A program made the translations under genes and the position numbers. Shown piece after piece: positions 23,591 to 27,643 of a DNA stretch of 27,643 bases. Location: NCBI GenBank assembly GCA_035653295.1, contig DASRCB010000027.1, forward strand, positions 1 through 27,643, written 5' to 3'. The stretch comes from DASRCB01 sp035653295 (GTDB lineage: Bacteria > Acidobacteriota > Terriglobia > Bryobacterales > Bryobacteraceae). Position 1 is the stretch's first letter. The number at the start of each line of letters is the position of its first letter. The notes beneath the pieces were generated by a model, which was not told where the DNA came from, did not search any database, and saw only the letters and a program-made list of their open reading frames with translations.

Positions 23591-24328
23591 TCACTGGAGC
23601 GTGAAGTTGACGGTGATCGGGGCGATGACCTCCACCGGCTCTCCATTGAGCGTTGTCGGCCGATAGCGCCACTGCCGGACGGCGTCGAGGGCTGCCTGCA
23701 CCAGCATGGGATGCCCGCTCACTACGCGCAGGCTCTCGATTGTGCCGTCTTTGGAGATAACGCCGAGTAGTTCCACCGTGCCCTGAATGCGCGCTGTGCG
23801 TGCGATTGCAGGATAGACGGGCATTACGAATGCGATTCGTTTTGCCTCTTCCACGCCCGCGCTGACGCGGACCGGGTGATGGGGGGCGGCGGGAGTCGCG
23901 ACAGTGGGCGCCTTAGGCGGCTCGGGAGCTGGCGGCAGCATGCCTTTGCTCGAGAACAAACTGGCCACACCGAAACCCGATGTGCCGGTGGGCGGTCCGG
24001 AAGACACGATGGCGCCGCCCGGGATCTCGGGCTCGCCCTCCAGGATCACCGGATGCGGCGGTATACGAGACGGCGCGATCAGGGTGTGACCAATAAACTG
24101 GTGCGGGGCTGGGACGAACTGGTGGTGCGGCTGAAGCGGCGGGGGATCCGCCGGTTTCGGCGGCAGATACACCTCCACTTTCGTGACAGGCAGCAGCGGC
24201 AGGCGTTGTCCGTAGATGAGCGGCAGCAGCAGAAGAACGCCAACGACGGCGAGCTCCAGGGTAAAGGAAAAGGGCACGCTCCATCTCCTGGAAGTGCGTT
24301 GCCCATTGAGCATGCTTTCGTCGAACAT
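23591..24328 (-). CDS. TonB-like energy-transducing protein
   Basis: A 245-residue protein from ATG 24328; a longer frame to 24430 overlaps the permease gene. Residues about 17-40 form one membrane helix (FSFTLELAVVGVLLLLPLIYG). A proline-rich periplasmic spacer follows (LPPKPADPPPLQPHH and on). The C-terminal TonB domain is clear: MPVYPAIARTARIQGTVELLGVISKDGTIESLRVVSGHPMLVQAALDAVRQWRYRP. TonB couples the proton gradient to outer-membrane receptors. It closes a locus that starts with such a receptor, so it is probably the dedicated partner. Its stop is 3 bp from the convergent peroxiredoxin stop. Confidence 0.9.
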   Translation of the reverse strand: MFDESMLNGQRTSRRWSVPFSFTLELAVVGVLLLLPLIYGQRLPLLPVTKVEVYLPPKPADPPPLQPHHQFVPAPHQFIGHTLIAPSRIPPHPVILEGEPEIPGGAIVSSGPPTGTSGFGVASLFSSKGMLPPAPEPPKAPTVATPAAPHHPVRVSAGVEEAKRIAFVMPVYPAIARTARIQGTVELLGVISKDGTIESLRVVSGHPMLVQAALDAVRQWRYRPTTLNGEPVEVIAPITVNFTLQ

Positions 24329-24390
24329 GCCGGTATTGACACCGGCTTGTGCGCACGAGTTCCGCGGAACAATTCGTGGAATTCCGGTGT

Positions 24391-25386
24391 CTACATCGCT
24401 GAATTGCGCTGGCGACGCGTAAGCAGCCACAGGAAAAACGGGCCCCCGAGAAGCGCGGTTACGGCGCCGACAGGAAGCTCGGTGGAAGGCACTGCAATGC
24501 GCGCGATCGCGTCGGCAACGATGAGGAATGCGGCGCCGGCGAGAAACGAGGAAGGCAGCACGATGCGCAGATCCTGCCCGAAGAGCAGCCGCGCGGCATG
24601 CGGCACGATGAGGCCGACGAAGGCGATGGTGCCGCCCACCGCAACCGTAACGCCGACGATTACCGAGGACAGGAAATAGACGGCGATCTCCGTGCGCCGC
24701 ACGTTCACGCCAAGCGCGGCGGCGGTTTCCTCATCCATGGCCAGCAGGTGAAGGTCGCGCGCAAAGGTAAACAGGACCAGCCATGCCGGCGTCAGCACCA
24801 CGGCCATGCGCCACACGATATCGAAGCCGACGGCGTCAAGACTGCCGGCGGTCCAGCGCAGAATTTCGAGGGCGCGATTGGACTGCGTGACGTAAACGAG
24901 CACCAGCACGCCCGCCGCGGCGATCATGTTCACGATGACGCCGGCCAGAAGAAGCGCGCCAGGCAGGACGATCACGCCGCTGCGGGCGATACGGTAGACG
25001 ATGAGCACGGCAGCCATGGCTCCGGCGAACGAGGCCACGAAGACGACGGGGACGCCGAGCGCGCTCGCGCCCCAGCCCAGGGCAATCGCCACACTGGCCC
25101 CGAGCGCGCCGCCGCCGGATACGCCGAGGGTGAACGGATCGGCCAGCGGGTTGCGAAAATGGGCCTGAAGCGCGGCGCCGACCACCGAAAGAGACGCCCC
25201 GGTTATGGCCGCGAGCGCGACCCGCGGCAGGCGCACCCGAAAGAACACGGCGCGGGCGATCGGGTCATGGCGCAACAGGTCCGGCGTGATGCGCTCATAT
25301 CCCGCCCAGACGCCGAACAGAATCGCTGCCGCGAGCACCGCCGCGCTGATGGCCAGCGCACGAATCAGCCGCACTCGGAGGCTCAT
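24391..25386 (-). CDS. FecCD/BtuC-type ABC transporter permease
   Basis: A 331-residue inner-membrane protein from ATG 25386. It has about ten hydrophobic helices and the family signatures RLPRVALAAITGASLSVVGAALQAHFRNPLADPFTLGVSGGGALGA and GTIAFVGLIVPHAARLLFG, the latter being the coupling region. The family imports siderophore-bound iron, haem or cobalamin. The start lies 1 bp after the stop of the ATPase gene, so they are co-translated. No second permease gene is present, so it should form a homodimer. Confidence 0.95.
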   Translation of the reverse strand: MSLRVRLIRALAISAAVLAAAILFGVWAGYERITPDLLRHDPIARAVFFRVRLPRVALAAITGASLSVVGAALQAHFRNPLADPFTLGVSGGGALGASVAIALGWGASALGVPVVFVASFAGAMAAVLIVYRIARSGVIVLPGALLLAGVIVNMIAAAGVLVLVYVTQSNRALEILRWTAGSLDAVGFDIVWRMAVVLTPAWLVLFTFARDLHLLAMDEETAAALGVNVRRTEIAVYFLSSVIVGVTVAVGGTIAFVGLIVPHAARLLFGQDLRIVLPSSFLAGAAFLIVADAIARIAVPSTELPVGAVTALLGGPFFLWLLTRRQRNSAM

Positions 25387-25387
25387 G

Positions 25388-26158
25388 TCATTCCGACCAG
25401 ATGAGCGTGCGATCGCCAACGCGGCTGGTGCGCACGCGCGGGTCGTCGTAGACGCTGGCCAGCACGGCATCGGTGAGCACTTCGCGCGGAGGGCCCTGGG
25501 CGACGATGGAGCCGCTGCTCATGGCGAAAACGCGGTCGAAGGCAGGGTCGAGGAGTTGCAGGTCGTGCGTGACCATGACCGCGGTGACACCGGTCGCATC
25601 GCGCAGATTCGCGAGCGTGCGGACGAGAGCCGCGCGGTGCTTCAGATCGAGCGCGGCCGCGGGCTCATCCAGAAGCAGGACGCGGGGCTGCTGCGCGAGG
25701 GCGCGGGCGAGCGTAACCATCTGGCGCTCGCCGCCGGAAAGCTCGGTAACGCGCCGGTTCGCGAGATGCGCGGCGTTGACCGTGGCCAGCGCCTGTTCCG
25801 CGATGACGCGGTCCGATTCATCCTCGAAGTGCAGGCGCGGGCTGTAAGGCGTGCGTCCGGTGAGGACGACTTCGATGACCGTGAACGGGAAAGTCAGCGG
25901 AGCCGCCTGGGGAACCCATGCGATTTTCCGCGCTCGCTGGCGAAGAGGAATTGAGGGCAGCGGCGCGCCGTCGAGCAGCATTTCGCCACGATCGGGCGTG
26001 AGCAGGCCGGCAAGCAGGCGCACCAGAGTCGATTTGCCGCTGCCGTTGCAGCCTATGAGCGCGGCGAGCGTGCCGCGCTCGAGGGCGAGCGTCGCACCGC
26101 GGATGACCGGGTCGCGGTCTCGCCAGGAGAACCAGACGTCCCGACTCTCGAGGATCAT
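25388..26158 (-). CDS. ABC transporter ATP-binding protein (FecE/BtuD type)
   Basis: A 256-residue ATPase from ATG 26158, chosen because it overlaps the preceding stop as ATGA; ATG 26167 is possible. Walker A is GCNGSGKST at 36-44, Q-loop Gln84 (WVPQ), signature LSGGERQ at 140-146, Walker B LLLDEP at 161-166 and switch His198 (VTHD). All residues needed for hydrolysis are present. It powers the adjacent permease for import of an iron chelate or cobalamin. Confidence 0.95.
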   Translation of the reverse strand: MILESRDVWFSWRDRDPVIRGATLALERGTLAALIGCNGSGKSTLVRLLAGLLTPDRGEMLLDGAPLPSIPLRQRARKIAWVPQAAPLTFPFTVIEVVLTGRTPYSPRLHFEDESDRVIAEQALATVNAAHLANRRVTELSGGERQMVTLARALAQQPRVLLLDEPAAALDLKHRAALVRTLANLRDATGVTAVMVTHDLQLLDPAFDRVFAMSSGSIVAQGPPREVLTDAVLASVYDDPRVRTSRVGDRTLIWSE

Positions 26159-27027
26159 GGGCGGCATGTGGGGCAGGAGTTTTCGGCTGCTGCGTGCAGG
26201 CCTAAGGCCTGCTCTACATGGACCTCGGGGTGGATGATGTGGGCCAGCAGCGCCGCCGTTTTTCCCACCATCTGCGAGGCGTGGGTGACGTACTGCTCGT
26301 GAATGGTCGCGATTCGATGATGGCGCAGGGCCTTCAACTCGGGGAAGACACCCCAGACGGCTTCCGTGTCGTCGCGGCCGGCGCCCTGCACGATATCGAT
26401 GATTACATCGGGGTTCAGGGCGAGCAACTGCTCGTCGCTCAGGCGCGCGTAGCCGGCGGCGACGTCGGGCGCGACCAGCTTGCCTCCAGCCATATCGACC
26501 AGCTCACCCAGGAAGCTGTGCCGCGTCGCCACGTACACGTTACGGAGCGCGCCGGGCGTGCGGTCGATGACGCACAGGACCGTGGGATGCGCGAGCTCCC
26601 GCGTGCGGTTTCTCACGGCGTCGATTTCCTCCCGCGTCTCGGCGAGAAGCCGCTCCGCCTGGGCGTGCCGCCCGGTTGCCGTGCCGGCAATATCAATCGC
26701 GCGAAAGACATCGGCCAGGGTTTGCGTCGGGAGCACCGCCAGAGGCACGCCGAACCGCCGCAACTGCCCGCCGATGAGCCCGTTTTGCGCATCGCTCAGC
26801 ACGACCAGATCGGGCCGCAGCGCGCTCACGCGTTCGAGGTTGGGCGTGCTCCAGCCGCCGATGTGCGGCAGGTTCTTCACCTCCGGCGGCCACGTGTCGT
26901 AATCCGAAACGGCGACAACGCGGCCGATCACGCCCAGGCCGTACAGGATTTCGGTCGCATTCGGCGACATGGAGATGATGCGGCGCGGCAAATTACCGGC
27001 GGCGGCGCTCAGGGCCGCGAGCGCCAA
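26155..27027 (-). CDS. periplasmic substrate-binding protein (BtuF/FecB-like)
   Basis: About 290 residues. The start is uncertain: TTG 27027 is the first standard start in frame, but the signal-peptide-like run (ILTILALAALSAAAG) begins a few codons earlier, so an upstream CTG or ATT may be used. The mature part shows the helical-backbone binding-protein pattern: RRIISMSPNATEILYGLGVIGRVVAVSDYDTWPPEVKNLPHIGGW and LNPDVIIDIV. This first lobe is close to the cobalamin-binding BtuF type, but siderophore binding cannot be excluded. It is 5 bp downstream of the receptor stop and overlaps the ATPase by 4 bp. Confidence 0.9.
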   Translation of the reverse strand: MALAALSAAAGNLPRRIISMSPNATEILYGLGVIGRVVAVSDYDTWPPEVKNLPHIGGWSTPNLERVSALRPDLVVLSDAQNGLIGGQLRRFGVPLAVLPTQTLADVFRAIDIAGTATGRHAQAERLLAETREEIDAVRNRTRELAHPTVLCVIDRTPGALRNVYVATRHSFLGELVDMAGGKLVAPDVAAGYARLSDEQLLALNPDVIIDIVQGAGRDDTEAVWGVFPELKALRHHRIATIHEQYVTHASQMVGKTAALLAHIIHPEVHVEQALGLHAAAENSCPTCRP

Positions 27028-27032
27028 TATGG

Positions 27033-27643
27033 TCAGAATTCGAATTGCATCCCTCCGAGTCCGAGGATGCCCGCGGTACGGAAGCCGCTTGCATAATACG
27101 TCTGGTCAAAGAGGTTGCTGACCTTTCCGAACAGGCGCACGGCGCGCGTGTCGCTCAGCGGAATGCGGTAGTTCGCGGCCACCGCGGCCTGCTTCATGCC
27201 CGGGAACTGGTAAGCGCGGCTGGCAAAAGACACGGGGTCGAGCACCGGCGCGAGATAGTTGCTCGATTCCAGCAGCGTCAGGGAGACGGTGAGGCGGCCC
27301 CCGATGCGCTGCGTGGCGACAAGTGAGAAGAGGTTGTCGGGCACAAGGTACGAGCGCAGAATGTTATCGACCAGTGGCGTGCGCTCGCGCGCGTTAGTGT
27401 AGGTATACGCCGCGCGGATGTCGAGCGAGCGAGTCGCGGCGACGGCGGCGCTGGCCTCCACGCCGCGCGACAGCCCTCCATTCGTGTTCCGATATCCGCC
27501 GAAGCGGCCGAACGGATCTTCGACAGGGTTGATCACGCCGGAAAAATCGAACAGGATCGTTTCCTGGAGACGCGTGTAGAAGTATGTCGCAGAGATGCGG
27601 ACCCGATCGCGCGCGAAGCTCTGATCGAAGCCGCCATCGATGG
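27033..27643 (-). CDS. TonB-dependent outer-membrane receptor, C-terminal part (5' truncated by window edge)
   Basis: The frame is open to the window edge, so the visible 202 residues are the end of a longer gene; the GTG at 27536 is internal. Alternating beta-strands typical of a 22-strand barrel are seen: VRISATYFYTRLQETILF, SLDIRAAYTYTNARE, AVRLFGKVSNLFDQTYYASGF, and the terminal GLGGMQFEF with the final phenylalanine needed for barrel assembly. The plug and TonB box would lie outside the window. It heads the uptake locus and probably takes cobalamin or a ferric chelate; a riboswitch or Fur box would be expected upstream, out of view. Confidence 0.92.
   Translation of the reverse strand, partial: IDGGFDQSFARDRVRISATYFYTRLQETILFDFSGVINPVEDPFGRFGGYRNTNGGLSRGVEASAAVAATRSLDIRAAYTYTNARERTPLVDNILRSYLVPDNLFSLVATQRIGGRLTVSLTLLESSNYLAPVLDPVSFASRAYQFPGMKQAAVAANYRIPLSDTRAVRLFGKVSNLFDQTYYASGFRTAGILGLGGMQFEF

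Overview
This window looks like chromosomal DNA of an Acidobacteriota member of the Solibacter/Bryobacter type. The reasons are high GC content, a tmRNA whose encoded tag reads ANQQFAYAA, and familiar acidobacterial neighbourhoods (large PIG-L/LmbE-family protein next to a sodium:solute symporter, an LptD outer-membrane assembly protein, ThuA-like secreted proteins). The taxonomic call is inference from gene content, not from a marker-gene search.

Layout. 1-2625 (+): end of a PIG-L-family protein, a 52-aa one-helix membrane protein and an SSS-family symporter, joined by ATGA overlaps. 2597-6701 (-): a tightly coupled four-gene operon running acyl carrier protein, NodB-type polysaccharide deacetylase, FkbH-like HAD/GNAT protein and a small exported protein. 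6813-7679 (+): an unknown protein, divergent from that operon. 7658-8777 (-): a SAM methyltransferase and a VOC-fold protein. 8864-9478 (-): a roughly 610-nt region with no convincing protein but strong signs of a structured RNA. 9622-12288 (-): BNR/YCF48-like secreted protein, GAF protein and zinc-ribbon/RDD membrane protein. 12338-14845 (+): lptD, with a suspicious 5' end. 14878-16868 (-): CPBP membrane protease and an O-methyltransferase. 16986-17909 (-): ThuA-like protein. 18017-18202 (+): tiny four-cysteine protein. 18213-19770 (-): peptidoglycan-binding protein and alanine dehydrogenase. 19858-20211 (+): tmRNA, followed closely by a Uma2-family gene. 20739-21948 (-): ECF sigma factor overlapping a membrane-anchored thioredoxin-like protein. 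21985-23070 (-): glycosyltransferase. 23108-23587 (+): BCP-type peroxiredoxin with an in-frame TGA at its catalytic position. 23591-27643 (-): TonB receptor, binding protein, ATPase, permease and TonB-like protein of one metal-chelate or cobalamin uptake locus.

The two strongest observations are these. (1) The peroxiredoxin has TGA exactly where the peroxidatic cysteine belongs, and a perfect 7-bp hairpin follows at the spacing expected of a bacterial SECIS element, so it is very probably a selenoprotein. (2) The 8864-9478 element has a promoter-like sequence, an 11-bp closing stem, three related modules, four GNRA-capped hairpins with compensating changes between copies, and a terminal U-run. 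It reads as a large ornate non-coding RNA that I cannot assign to a known class.
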